Program-made: the position numbers and the translations under genes
From: Vibrio campbellii CAIM 519 = NBRC 15631 = ATCC 25920
GTDB taxonomy: Bacteria; Pseudomonadota; Gammaproteobacteria; Enterobacterales; Vibrionaceae
DNA length: 64,000 bases
Direction of reading: 5' to 3'
Assembly (NCBI RefSeq): GCF_002163755.1
Contig: NZ_CP015865.1
Location: 10,480-74,479, forward strand
In this document: positions 33,539 through 42,020 of the stretch, piece after piece
Position numbering within the stretch: the first letter of the stretch is position 1
Layout of the letters: every line of letters begins with the position of its first letter
Notes under the pieces: model-generated
What the model was told of the DNA's origin: nothing
The model's database searches: none
The model's input: only the letters and a program-made list of their open reading frames with translations

Positions 33539-34327
33539 ATGAAAAAAGTAAAAATCCGTGTAATTACGGCGTTTCCTGTTGATAGTAAAGCACCAACAAG
33601 AGTGTTAGCTGACCTGAAAAAATATGAGTCGGATGGTATAGAAATCTCACTATCTTCAAATAAGGCAGGGGCGGCTTATTTTAATAGTGATACCGAGCAA
33701 TTTCTAAGTATGGGTGCACTTGTTTTTGAAGCAATCGCTGCTGAAAAGGAAGGCTGTGATGCCATTGTTATTGAATCAGGCGCGGACACAGGTTTAGAAG
33801 CCTGTCGTGAAGTGGTGAGCATCCCCGTTGTTGGTCTAGCAGACATTGCATTCCGCACGGCGAGTATGTTGGGTAGAAAATTTGGTTTAATGGCTCTTCA
33901 AGATTGGCATGGTTATGCCATTGAAAGAATGATAAAAAAATACCAACTGACCGACCAATATTGTGGTCACTTCACCACAGTAGGTAGTACCCCATTTTGG
34001 GTTGGCGAAGAGAAGAAAGATAATCATCGCCTAGAGACAGCAATGAAAGGCATTCGTTCACTCATTGATGAATATAATGCTGATACCATCGTGATGGGCG
34101 GAAGCTACTTCTGTGATATGAATGACGATATCAAAGCTAAACTCCTAGAGGAAGGCTATGGGGACATTGTTTTGATTAACCAGTTACCTCTGGCAATTAA
34201 CTTTGCAGAAACACTTGTAAAATCGAAGCTTTGTCACAGTAAGAAAATTTATGCAATCCCTAGAACATCGACGGCTGTGTTCGGTTATAAAGATATAACG
34301 GTTACGCCATCATTAGAAAATATGTAG
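33539..34327 (+). CDS. Asp/Glu/hydantoin racemase-superfamily protein
   Basis: The start is the ATG at 33539, with AAGGA 10 bp upstream (a TTG at 33533 is an alternative), giving 262 residues. Sequence features of the Asp/Glu/hydantoin racemase fold are present: a strand-turn near residue 80 (AIVIESGADTGLEACREVVS followed by IPVVGLADIAFRTAS) and a second lobe with TIVMGGSYFCD near residue 195. The two catalytic cysteines expected just after these strands are not at their usual places: the first site reads ESGAD. It may be a binding protein or use different chemistry. It stands alone on the plus strand with its own terminator. Origin and role unclear. Confidence 0.75.
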   Translation: MKKVKIRVITAFPVDSKAPTRVLADLKKYESDGIEISLSSNKAGAAYFNSDTEQFLSMGALVFEAIAAEKEGCDAIVIESGADTGLEACREVVSIPVVGLADIAFRTASMLGRKFGLMALQDWHGYAIERMIKKYQLTDQYCGHFTTVGSTPFWVGEEKKDNHRLETAMKGIRSLIDEYNADTIVMGGSYFCDMNDDIKAKLLEEGYGDIVLINQLPLAINFAETLVKSKLCHSKKIYAIPRTSTAVFGYKDITVTPSLENM

Positions 34328-34358
34328 TTTAACCAACAAAGCCATTTCAAGTAACAAG

Positions 34359-34398
34359 AAAAGATAGCGCTGATAGCTAATTCTTAGTGCTATCTTTT
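34359..34398 (+). terminator. Terminator of the racemase-like gene
   Basis: Stem AAAAGATAGC / GCTATCTTTT with a long loop about 30 bp after the stop at 34327. The arms provide a T-run on the plus strand; possibly bidirectional. Confidence 0.65.
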
Positions 34399-34787
34399 CC
34401 TACATCACACCGTCAATAACATTGAAGCGCATCAGTTAATTTAAACAGTTCACAAAGAATTTTCTGATACTAAAAGTTATCCGCAGTTTTCTAATTTAAT
34501 TGGGTACTCCAAGAAAGTTTTGTCCAATAATCAGTCAGACACTAGAGTGTTATTCTCGAACTGCACCGGCATATTATATGGGGCCTTAACACATGCTGAC
34601 TGCTTAAATCTGTTGATGTGATTCATATTGGTCAGGGGGATAAGCTGCCCCTTGATGTGAACTCCTTGGTCAACAGAAGTCTACGAGATGGGTAAGGTAT
34701 TTGTTTCCACTTAGGTCGCTGACACGCATTTTTTAAACTAAGTAAGCATGGTCTTCTTTGATGGTAGATTAACCTTTTGCATACTCG
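34399..34787. other. Intergenic stretch upstream of the toxin locus end
   Basis: About 390 bp with no gene. A TTTTGTCCAATAATCAG word at 34516 resembles the recurrent junction motif next to the cassette-array trailers. It separates the racemase-like gene from the PI-PLC gene and could be a module boundary. Confidence 0.35.
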
Positions 34788-35687
34788 CTATTTTAAGTTA
34801 ACACCCGAGTTGGCGTTGATAATCAGCTCGACATTTCTGTTATCTATATGACCTTCTTCGTTGTTGTAAAAGTCTAGAACAACAATACCAAACCTTTTTC
34901 CCTTTTGTTGCTCAGCCAAGAATTCCGTCAGTCCAGGGTTCATCTTCGGATCTACTTTACCGAAACCACCACCCCAAGCGTATTGGTAAGGTGTATGTCC
35001 CGCAAGTGAGATGCTATTGTATGTAATATGCACAGCGTTATCATTTGGTGTCTCCATAGCTCTGTTTATTGAGGAGTGTACTGTAGCCATTTTCTTGTGA
35101 GTATCGTGCTGCTGGTATTCGTCTTCTATTCGGAACACTTGGTTTTCGGGCGTTGTCAGAGTGAAGGTTGCATTCTTTTCCCACCCACTGGATAGGTCGA
35201 TACCTGCATCGCCATCAAACCGTCTTAACAAAACAATTTTGCTCTGGATTTCATGCAATGCTGGTATACGTGGCTCTAAGTAAAATAGATGTTTGTACTT
35301 CTCTTGTTTCAGGTATTCATGAAATTTTGCTTGAATGTTTTTATCACTGTTTGTCTCGGCGTTCATCAGCATAACGACGGACTCACTTGGGTTTTCTTTT
35401 AGAAACTTTAAACAATCATTTAGAACATCACCGAAAGAAATGCCGCAACTAAAGATACCATGGTAAATATTCAGAGGGTCAAGTTCTGGACCGTTTGGTT
35501 TCACACGAATGTCGAGGAAACGAATGCCATCCGATAATTGATCATAAATGCCAAAGTTTTGTGTTCTAGCTCCCCCTTTAGGGGCTTTTTGAGTCCCTGA
35601 ATCATGAGTCCCAGGCATGGAAATACTGTCCAGTGTTAAGTTTTTATCTAGTGCACTCATCCAGTTTTTCGTGCTTACGTCAGTCAT
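34788..35687 (-). CDS. PI-PLC-like phosphodiesterase (X-domain)
   Basis: The 299-residue protein has the bacterial phosphatidylinositol-specific phospholipase C fold. The first catalytic histidine is H28 in LDSISMPGTHDSG, followed by GIRFLDIRVKPN (residues 54-65) and the second histidine H76 in IYHGIFSCG. The C-terminal VHITYNSISLAGHTPYQYAW and VVLDFYNN segments close the barrel. Such enzymes cleave phosphatidylinositol or GPI anchors of eukaryotic membranes. There is no signal peptide, unlike secreted Bacillus and Listeria PI-PLC. It lies behind an intrinsic terminator after the MACPF gene, at the distal end of the toxin locus, and probably acts together with the pore-formers. Confidence 0.85.
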   Translation of the reverse strand: MTDVSTKNWMSALDKNLTLDSISMPGTHDSGTQKAPKGGARTQNFGIYDQLSDGIRFLDIRVKPNGPELDPLNIYHGIFSCGISFGDVLNDCLKFLKENPSESVVMLMNAETNSDKNIQAKFHEYLKQEKYKHLFYLEPRIPALHEIQSKIVLLRRFDGDAGIDLSSGWEKNATFTLTTPENQVFRIEDEYQQHDTHKKMATVHSSINRAMETPNDNAVHITYNSISLAGHTPYQYAWGGGFGKVDPKMNPGLTEFLAEQQKGKRFGIVVLDFYNNEEGHIDNRNVELIINANSGVNLK

Positions 35688-35819
35688 GTTTTTCTCCTAT
35701 ATAGAATATTTTTGAGTTTTGATTATGAACTAATCACCAAAGCTCATTTTTTCGTCTTTGGTTTGTGTGTTTGTGTGTTTGTGTGCGGATGGCTAGAAGT
35801 GGTAAGAGCAAACAGCTAA

Positions 35820-35851
35820 AAAACCTCCCGCATAGCAGGAGGTTTTCATGC
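35820..35851 (-). terminator. Intrinsic terminator between MACPF and PI-PLC genes
   Basis: On the minus strand the stem AAAACCTCC / GGAGGTTTT, with a 9-nt loop, is followed by a T-run. It ends the MACPF transcript. PI-PLC then needs its own promoter or antitermination. A (GTTTGTGT) octamer repeat at about 35759-35785 lies just beyond it. Confidence 0.75.
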
Positions 35852-35944
35852 ATTAAAAAGCAATTTAAGTCCATTTAGGTAACCTCGACAGTTACACGGA
35901 CTGGTTTTCAGAATCAAGACTATTGCGTGGCTCTTTTATAAGCC

Positions 35945-38125
35945 CTAGGTATTTTTTGGCTCTTCTATAAGTCCTACGTATTGCTTTTTAATTTTTGTTT
36001 GATGATAGGCCGCTTTATCGTCCCAGTTTTCTGGCCAGTTTGCACTGCTATAAGTCCAAGCACTGAGTTCACGAAGCCCCTCTTCCAAGTGTTGTAAACT
36101 CTTCTCAAGGCCATGGTCCGCACCAATATTGGTACTTGAAGACATGCCTTTCCAGTTTTCAATGCCAGCGGCTGCGTTGAATCGGATCGGATAAAGTGTT
36201 GTTTTTCCATCTTTTGAATGTAGCGTTTTGCTTTCTTGATCAGGGGTAAAGTTCATTGCCTTCACTAGACCTCCAGATTTAGAGAACACGGCTTCGGTGT
36301 CATAAGCTGAGCTTAAAAGCCCTTTTTCAGGACCAAAAGCCCAAATTTCTCGGTCTGGTGTGGGTAGAGGCAACACTTTGTACGCCTGGCTGAACGCATC
36401 GTAGTTGCGGCCATTGAAAGCGATTGTCTCTAGCTTGTAGACTGTTCGGTTATCATTGCCCCCGCTCGTTGGTGAAAGGATGCTTTTATGGTTGCGAACA
36501 AAACCAAGACCCAGTTCAGCGTTGCGTAAGAATGTATTTTCATTCCAGTATTGATAAATTAATGCAGCTGGATCGCTGAGTGAATGGTAAGCCTCAGAGA
36601 GAGTTTTACCATCTTGCATTAATGCAGCAACATGATCGAAGTTATCCGCAAGGGCGGCAGTTTTAACCAGTGGTAGCGACCGGTCTTTGCGTTTAATGTA
36701 CTCAATACCAGAAGCGTGCGCGATATGATAGATTCGGCTTAAGGTTTGGAAATCTTGCAGCATAACACGAGCTTTAATGCTCTCAGAGGTGTCTAGGTCT
36801 TCAATACTGTTACAGTAACCTTGTGCCAACCAAGGTATCAGATTAGACCAGTGAGCGATCCACACACCTAAGGGGATATGATCATCGCTATTACCTTTAA
36901 TGGGTCTTTTTATCTCGGCGGTATCCATGACTTCAGTCTTTTTAATCAAGATTTCGTTTTGATTCAATGACTCAATGTTATCAAGCGTATTAATGTTGTT
37001 TTCTTTAACTTGTTCCTTTGCTTTTTCAAGGCCACTTAAATTTGATTCTTTTTCGGATTGTTTGAGAAACTCTTCAAATGTGAGTTCAGAGTTCTTCGCT
37101 TTAGCCTCTTCATAGGCTTTCGCCTTCGCATAAATATGAAGATCGTCGAGATTTTTTAATGATCCCACTTTATTGGTGACGTCATCGCTAGGTTTAGGTG
37201 TTACAAATTCAGGGATCTTAGGCGCGCCAGACGTAATATTCATGTCTGGCGCTTCCACGAGAACATGGACATCGTTCAATTGCTGAAGTGCAGTTTCACT
37301 AAATTTCGTAAACCACTTCTGAACTTGATCAGAGAGAGCATTACCGCTGACGAAGCTAGTGCATGTTGCTGTGACATTGGCTTCTTGGTCGGACTTACTA
37401 CCATCATAAATGGCCTGTAAAGAGACGGATTTATCCAAACCAGCGTAAGAGAAATTGGCTTGGCCTCCATACTTCCACGAATTATCTTCGTCTGTAGCCG
37501 TCATCTTAAAGTGTACCCCTCCCATTGCACCCCATGCGATGCCGACAACGAGCCCGTCACCATAATCGCGACAAAATTCATCTGAAGCTTTGACCCATTT
37601 TTGGAGTAAATCATGAATGGTCGGGTATTGGTTTTTATCACTAGTCAGTGCGTCAGACAGTGACACATCTAAATCGTTACATTCCTTATTTACGGCGTTA
37701 TAACAGTCAAGTGCACCTAACGCCGATTGCCTGCACCCTTTTTTTAGACCGCTTAAAAATTGAGGAACAGTGAGCTTCTCAAAATCAACATACTCAACAC
37801 CACAGACAGACAGTGCACTATAAGTTACTTCAACTGATTTGCTGCTATTGGCTGCCGCATTACCAACATAAGCACTGGCGGAGGCTTCAAACTTGCTGAC
37901 TCCAGATACACCATAGCTACCTGATATCCCAAAAGAACCTTGGTTCATTTTGTCTGAATAAACATAGCTGCTTGTACCTGACATTCGGTCATGTTTTTCT
38001 ACCTGTGAAATCATGCTAGAAATATTAGAATCAATAACACTCGGCTTAAAATTGTTATCGTATGATTTAATATGACTACCGATAGTCACGGCGTAGAGTG
38101 GGTTTTCAATTTCTGAATTAAACAT
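35945..38125 (-). CDS. MACPF-like pore-forming protein (large component)
   Basis: The 726-residue protein has no signal peptide. Residues ~1-290 look like a membrane-attack-complex/perforin core. The signature appears as YGDGLVVGIAWGAMGG (residues 188-203), matching the Y-G-(T/S)-H...G-G pattern except that the usual threonine-histidine is aspartate-glycine. Amphipathic, serine/glycine-rich stretches near 60-100 and 215-260 fit the two transmembrane hairpins. A charged coiled-coil linker (~325-400) and a ~320-residue unknown C-terminal region follow. The aegerolysin gene directly upstream is the decisive context, because aegerolysin/MACPF pairs form two-component pores (pleurotolysin in fungi; insecticidal pairs in bacteria). 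Confidence 0.68.
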   Translation of the reverse strand: MFNSEIENPLYAVTIGSHIKSYDNNFKPSVIDSNISSMISQVEKHDRMSGTSSYVYSDKMNQGSFGISGSYGVSGVSKFEASASAYVGNAAANSSKSVEVTYSALSVCGVEYVDFEKLTVPQFLSGLKKGCRQSALGALDCYNAVNKECNDLDVSLSDALTSDKNQYPTIHDLLQKWVKASDEFCRDYGDGLVVGIAWGAMGGVHFKMTATDEDNSWKYGGQANFSYAGLDKSVSLQAIYDGSKSDQEANVTATCTSFVSGNALSDQVQKWFTKFSETALQQLNDVHVLVEAPDMNITSGAPKIPEFVTPKPSDDVTNKVGSLKNLDDLHIYAKAKAYEEAKAKNSELTFEEFLKQSEKESNLSGLEKAKEQVKENNINTLDNIESLNQNEILIKKTEVMDTAEIKRPIKGNSDDHIPLGVWIAHWSNLIPWLAQGYCNSIEDLDTSESIKARVMLQDFQTLSRIYHIAHASGIEYIKRKDRSLPLVKTAALADNFDHVAALMQDGKTLSEAYHSLSDPAALIYQYWNENTFLRNAELGLGFVRNHKSILSPTSGGNDNRTVYKLETIAFNGRNYDAFSQAYKVLPLPTPDREIWAFGPEKGLLSSAYDTEAVFSKSGGLVKAMNFTPDQESKTLHSKDGKTTLYPIRFNAAAGIENWKGMSSSTNIGADHGLEKSLQHLEEGLRELSAWTYSSANWPENWDDKAAYHQTKIKKQYVGLIEEPKNT

Positions 38126-38159
38126 AATTAGTTACGCTGTATTAGTGATAGGGTTTATT

Positions 38160-38199
38160 AAAAAACGGTAGAGTTCAATATATGATCCCTACCGTTTTC
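38160..38199 (-). terminator. Terminator/attenuator between aegerolysin and MACPF genes
   Basis: Stem AAAACGGTAG / CTACCGTTTT followed on the minus strand by a T-run, about 80 bp after the aegerolysin stop. It would reduce transcription of the MACPF gene relative to aegerolysin. Confidence 0.75.
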
Positions 38200-38277
38200 T
38201 TTATCATTTTTATTAAGTTTTGAACAAAGAAGATGAGAGAGTTTTTATATTAAAATTCTCTCTAGTTTGATTGCTGT

Positions 38278-38631
38278 TTATGCAGGGTAAAGAATGTATG
38301 TAATGTATTGTTCATGACCTGTCCAATCACCATCAATTTTAGTATAAAATGAATTGTCTGGATTCTGAATAATACGATATGCACTTGGCTTATCACCGTA
38401 TGGGTGGTTAAAGTGAAATTCTACTTCAACACCCGTACCTTCAACTACATACGTTACAATGCCCTTAGGGCCAATCATTGCACCGCTTCTATGGTTGCAA
38501 GAAAAAACACCTTCAGATTCAATTTTCTTTGGTGGTTCTGAAATGAATTTACCATGTTCTAGGTCGGTAGATTTAAAAATTAATGCATTACCAAGGTTAT
38601 TTTCAATTTTAAGTTCAACATAACGTGACAT
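38278..38631 (-). CDS. Aegerolysin-family protein (small pore component)
   Basis: The ATG at 38631 has GGAG 7 bp upstream and gives 117 residues; the longer frame has no ribosome site. The single-domain beta-sandwich reads MSRYVELKIENNLGNALIFK at the start, with HGKFISEPPKKIESEGVFSC in the middle, then EVEFHFNHPYGDKPSAYRI, comparable to the W-x-C-P-W-G-S-K-x-N-x-W region of fungal aegerolysins. Length (family 130-140) and position of the Gly-rich turn fit. Aegerolysins bind specific membrane lipids (sphingomyelin/cholesterol, ceramide phosphoethanolamine) and recruit a MACPF partner. The next gene encodes the MACPF-like protein. Confidence 0.72.
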   Translation of the reverse strand: MSRYVELKIENNLGNALIFKSTDLEHGKFISEPPKKIESEGVFSCNHRSGAMIGPKGIVTYVVEGTGVEVEFHFNHPYGDKPSAYRIIQNPDNSFYTKIDGDWTGHEQYITYILYPA

Positions 38632-38967
38632 TTTTATTCTCCATGTGAATATTGAATGATGACTACTGACTGAGTAGTCGTTTGGTTTAATTACCATAAT
38701 TAATATCGAAAAATAATACTCCGATGATTGATTATGGATATGGCGGTATATTTAGAGAGTTAATTTACCCTAAATATTGGTAGTTTTAGCCTAATCAATA
38801 TTATTAATTAGGCTAAAGCATAGTATTTGTTAGAAGTGTTATTAATGATACGTTTCAATCTTGGATTTATTGCGATGATTTCATGGCTTTCCATCAAATA
38901 AATTGTACTTGTACCGCTGCTCCAAGTGATAACAAGCTGCAGAGTCTCAATCTTTCAAACTTCGGGA
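38632..38967. other. Intergenic stretch with hairpin
   Basis: About 340 bp between the aegerolysin gene and the upstream helical-protein gene. It has no gene. A long AT-rich inverted repeat TTTAGCCTAAT / ATTAGGCTAAA (38785-38817) lacks a T-run on the minus strand and may be an operator or mRNA-stabilising stem. A promoter for aegerolysin is probable here. Confidence 0.4.
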
Positions 38968-39612
38968 TTACGCCGCTTGTGACTCTCCCAATAAAGCCGC
39001 GCAGCGGTTCACTAAATCGAAATACTGCCCCATAGTGCTTTCTACACGGGGGTCAGAAACCTCAGTTTGTCTGGTTTTGATCAAATGAAGAATCAAGTAA
39101 GCGTACATGCGGTATTGGGGGGCATGGTGTTTTCTTATGGTAAGTAATTTGGACTGTGGGTCTTCAACAAGCATTCTTAGCTGATCCACACCCAAGTGGA
39201 ACACCATCAGCCGGGCTAACTCTGGAAGTAATGCAACGTCACTTATCTCTTCATCGCTGCAATATTGTTTTACCCTTTGGATGAGTGAGAAACGGTAGTC
39301 GATGAGCTGCGCTTCTAGCTTAGCAAGATTTTGGTGGCTCTCTTCTGCAAGGTAGGCCAAACGAAGGCAATAATTAAATGCTTGGATATCATCCCAAAAT
39401 TGATAAATTTCGCCATCGACGGATGCGATTGTTTGAGACCATGACATACGTGGCCAAGTGGTTTGTTCAAATGGCAAATGGGGCTTGGTGAATAGGTTTA
39501 GCACGCTGCGAACCTGTTCTTCGGTTTGTGCATCAAACAGAAGCTTAAGCAATTTGCTTGTTTTGTGGTTATAGCTACTAATGTAATACTGAAGATCGTT
39601 TTCTTCTTTCAT
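38968..39612 (-). CDS. Helical hypothetical protein of the toxin locus (214 aa)
   Basis: The ATG at 39612 (MKEENDLQYYISSYNHKTSK) has AAAGGA upstream; the earlier start lacks one. The product is nearly all alpha-helical, without signal peptide or membrane segment. Its leucine-rich helices (KLLKLLFDAQTEEQVRSVLN, LIDYRFSLIQRVKQYCSDEE, ELARLMVFHLGVDQLRML) resemble an adaptor or chaperone. It lies between the Vps62-type gene and aegerolysin, so it may be a toxin chaperone or regulator, by inference only. I do not recognise the family. Confidence 0.5.
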   Translation of the reverse strand: MKEENDLQYYISSYNHKTSKLLKLLFDAQTEEQVRSVLNLFTKPHLPFEQTTWPRMSWSQTIASVDGEIYQFWDDIQAFNYCLRLAYLAEESHQNLAKLEAQLIDYRFSLIQRVKQYCSDEEISDVALLPELARLMVFHLGVDQLRMLVEDPQSKLLTIRKHHAPQYRMYAYLILHLIKTRQTEVSDPRVESTMGQYFDLVNRCAALLGESQAA

Positions 39613-39650
39613 TATATCATTCCTTTGAAACGTACTATGACCAAAAGCAA

Positions 39651-39678
39651 GCGGCACCATGATGATTCAATGTGCCGC
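39651..39678 (-). terminator. Hairpin after the Vps62-type gene
   Basis: Stem GCGGCAC / GTGCCGC with a 14-nt loop between two genes of the toxin locus; on the minus strand it is followed by a weak T-rich stretch (TTGCTTTTGG). Possible terminator. Confidence 0.45.
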
Positions 39679-39855
39679 TCACTGAGTAGTTATCGTTCTT
39701 TTATGAAGATAAATACCATCCGGTGAGCTGAGTATGACCGAAGTTTTCAAACGACAGACGATCGCGGGTTACGATTGCTGCCCTCGATATTCTTTGTGTA
39801 TACATGAGTTTCACCGGGTTGTTACGAGCTTTGTGGGCGCAATAATCAACGCGCG

Positions 39856-41169
39856 TTATTCACTCTTATCGTCTTTGTGCGCGGGATCTTCCCAACACAC
39901 CACCTCTTTTGCAGACGCGTTAGTGAAAGACAGTCGGTTGTTTGCAAAATCACTACCATCGCCGCGTTTCACGTAGATGACCTCGTCCAAGAAGTAGATA
40001 CCCATTGCCGACCATGCTGGCACGGTATAGCCTTCTTCTCTTGTTTTGGAAGCGAAAATTTCTTCAGATTTTGTTCGTTCCCAACCAAAGCTGGCAGACA
40101 GTTCACAAGTTACGGTACCACCAATGAATTTACAGCCGCCCTCTGCTGTTACTGTTAAGCTTGCGCCAGCACTCAGCGTCTCAGATTTTGCTTTTGTTAC
40201 ACCAGATTCAGTTGTGATAGTAAGACTGATTGGCGTGGGTGCCTTGTTGTTGTAGAACCCATCACAAGGGCTGTACTTCACATGGCGCTCTAGGCGGTAA
40301 AAAGGGGATTCGCGGAATTGTCTTTCTCGCGACATATCCTTATCGGCGGTTAAAGCGGTACATGGCACATAAAAGTAGCTCTTTAACATATGCTCCGTCT
40401 TAGGTGGTTCGTCGTAACCCGAGACGTCAGGAACAGGAATTTCGCCGCCATCCACTGGGAAAATTGGCAGTTTAAGAACACGTAGTACTGTGTCACGGTA
40501 TGGGCGGTTTGGTTTTGAGTGTTTGCGTGCTGCCACAAAGCCACCTGATGCCACGAAGATAGTGTTATCACCTTCTACGCGTTGATCTGGTCGAATTTCC
40601 CATAATGAAACATCGTGATCACCATGTGAGCCAGCATCATCCCAAATGAATGTGTTACCGTCTAAGATGCCGTCTGCTGTCAGGTCTTCGCGCACACACA
40701 TGACTTCTCGTACATCTGGTTTGGCATCTGAGCCATATTGGTCTCTTGCAACATCCCCCAATGCTACATAGCCTTTTGGTGGAATAGGTCGCCAAATTGA
40801 ACCTTCAACAGTGGCACCAGAGTTTACGCTGTCCCAACGCCACTCATAGTCGATTGGGTGTGCTAAAGCGGGTTGTTGTCCTTCTGGTACATAGTTCTGC
40901 TTAATCAGAATTCCAGCGACACCATGGAAAAAACAGTCCGTGACATTCCAGTGATCTTTAACAGCAACCGAACAAAGGCTGTAGAATCCCTCTTCGTTAT
41001 CACAGTTAGTCGGTAGCGGGCGACACAAGCTAACACATTTATCGCCGCCATTACCTCGTTCATCCCAAATACACTTATAGTTTTCGGCGAAACGAATCGT
41101 CACCTCACCACAATCGAGTTGTCTTACGCGAGGGTAAGCATCATTACTTTCTAATACATTAGAGTCCAT
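39856..41169 (-). CDS. Vps62-family protein with C-terminal beta-rich (possible pore-forming) region
   Basis: The 437-residue protein has AAAGGAAAT before its ATG. Residues ~15-220 match the Vps62 (DUF946) pattern: repeated blocks CIWDERGNGGDKCVSLCRPL, PKGYVALGDVARDQYGSD and FIWDDAGSHGDHDVSLWEIR, each with a W-D-D/E-x-G-S/N-x-G-D turn. The C-terminal ~130 residues are unusually rich in alternating Thr/Ser strands (ISLTITTESGVTKAKSETLS, ASLTVTAEGG, TCELSASFGWE), resembling the insertion hairpins of aerolysin/MTX-type beta-pore toxins. No signal peptide. Bacterial Vps62-like proteins occur beside toxin genes. I infer a lectin-like head plus membrane-inserting tail; this is not proven. Confidence 0.6.
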   Translation of the reverse strand: MDSNVLESNDAYPRVRQLDCGEVTIRFAENYKCIWDERGNGGDKCVSLCRPLPTNCDNEEGFYSLCSVAVKDHWNVTDCFFHGVAGILIKQNYVPEGQQPALAHPIDYEWRWDSVNSGATVEGSIWRPIPPKGYVALGDVARDQYGSDAKPDVREVMCVREDLTADGILDGNTFIWDDAGSHGDHDVSLWEIRPDQRVEGDNTIFVASGGFVAARKHSKPNRPYRDTVLRVLKLPIFPVDGGEIPVPDVSGYDEPPKTEHMLKSYFYVPCTALTADKDMSRERQFRESPFYRLERHVKYSPCDGFYNNKAPTPISLTITTESGVTKAKSETLSAGASLTVTAEGGCKFIGGTVTCELSASFGWERTKSEEIFASKTREEGYTVPAWSAMGIYFLDEVIYVKRGDGSDFANNRLSFTNASAKEVVCWEDPAHKDDKSE

Positions 41170-41341
41170 AATAATTTCCTTTATTAATTAAATTACGTTA
41201 TTCATGGTGGATTGAATATATTTAAAATATAGAGTCCACTTATTTATTGAGGGGTAGTGCTCAATTTTTATAAATTCATACATTGATTGGTAAAAAGCGC
41301 ACGGAATAAATAAAAGATATAACGAATATCCTTCATTTTGC

Positions 41342-41884
41342 TTAGATATTTTTCAGATCGGCTACTGCATATTTAACGTTACGAGACGTTCGTTCTTGCC
41401 ACTTTTGGGAATGGATTTTTCCGCTTGAATAATTAGAGATAAAATCCAGCCTCTCCGCGATAAAATGCAAAACAAACTCATGCGGGATCGCGTCTTTCAT
41501 TGCGCCAATAGTCACTGAACCTAAGATACCATCTGGCTTTACCTTCAAGGCGTTTTGTAGAAAAACCACACTGTGGTGTATGCCATGTTCGATCACCGAG
41601 TCTAAAAACTGGAACATAACGCACTGCGGAATGGAGAATTCATCTTTAAAAGGGGAGTAGAAATCATAATAGTAGATTTCCATTGCCTGTTCTTTAGTTA
41701 GGTTAATGATGTCTTGATCAGGATAAGACATAGCGGAAATTCCATATTTAGAACCTTTTAATTCTCCTCGACCTACCGCCCCTCCGGTCCAGTGTTTTCT
41801 CTCTTGGGGTGAGTTATTAAAATTAAATTCTGATTCCATTAATCGATCGAAGATAATTTCAAAAAAATCATCATAGTGATTCAT
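41342..41884 (-). CDS. GH108-type muramidase with peptidoglycan-binding tail (TtsA-like size)
   Basis: The 180-residue protein has no signal peptide. The N-terminal GH108 domain shows the catalytic-glutamate neighbourhood as ESEF (E17 at the place of the usual EGGY/F), then WTGGAVGRGELKGSKYGISA (family: GG-x-T-x-x-GIT) and AMEIYYYDFY. The C-terminal half carries the PG_binding_3-like motif FLQNALKVKPDGILGSVTIG. It has the same size and domain order as TtsA, the muramidase that releases typhoid toxin through edited peptidoglycan. It lies inside a toxin locus whose products lack export signals. A role in toxin release is inferred; activity of the modified active site is uncertain. Confidence 0.72.
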   Translation of the reverse strand: MNHYDDFFEIIFDRLMESEFNFNNSPQERKHWTGGAVGRGELKGSKYGISAMSYPDQDIINLTKEQAMEIYYYDFYSPFKDEFSIPQCVMFQFLDSVIEHGIHHSVVFLQNALKVKPDGILGSVTIGAMKDAIPHEFVLHFIAERLDFISNYSSGKIHSQKWQERTSRNVKYAVADLKNI

Positions 41885-42020
41885 GTTTTAATCCTATTTA
41901 CTGTATAATTAAGTTCCGAATTAATAAATTATTTATTATCGATGAAATACATTAATGCGTTGCAAAGTCGAATTACTTGAGACTAAGAGCCCTTAACTCT
42001 CATCACGTCATAGGCGTCTT

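Noticed and set aside
35759..35785. GTTTGTGT octamer microsatellite as a phase-variation switch
   Set aside because: It lies beyond the terminator of the MACPF gene and not in a visible promoter or coding frame, and only about three units are present.
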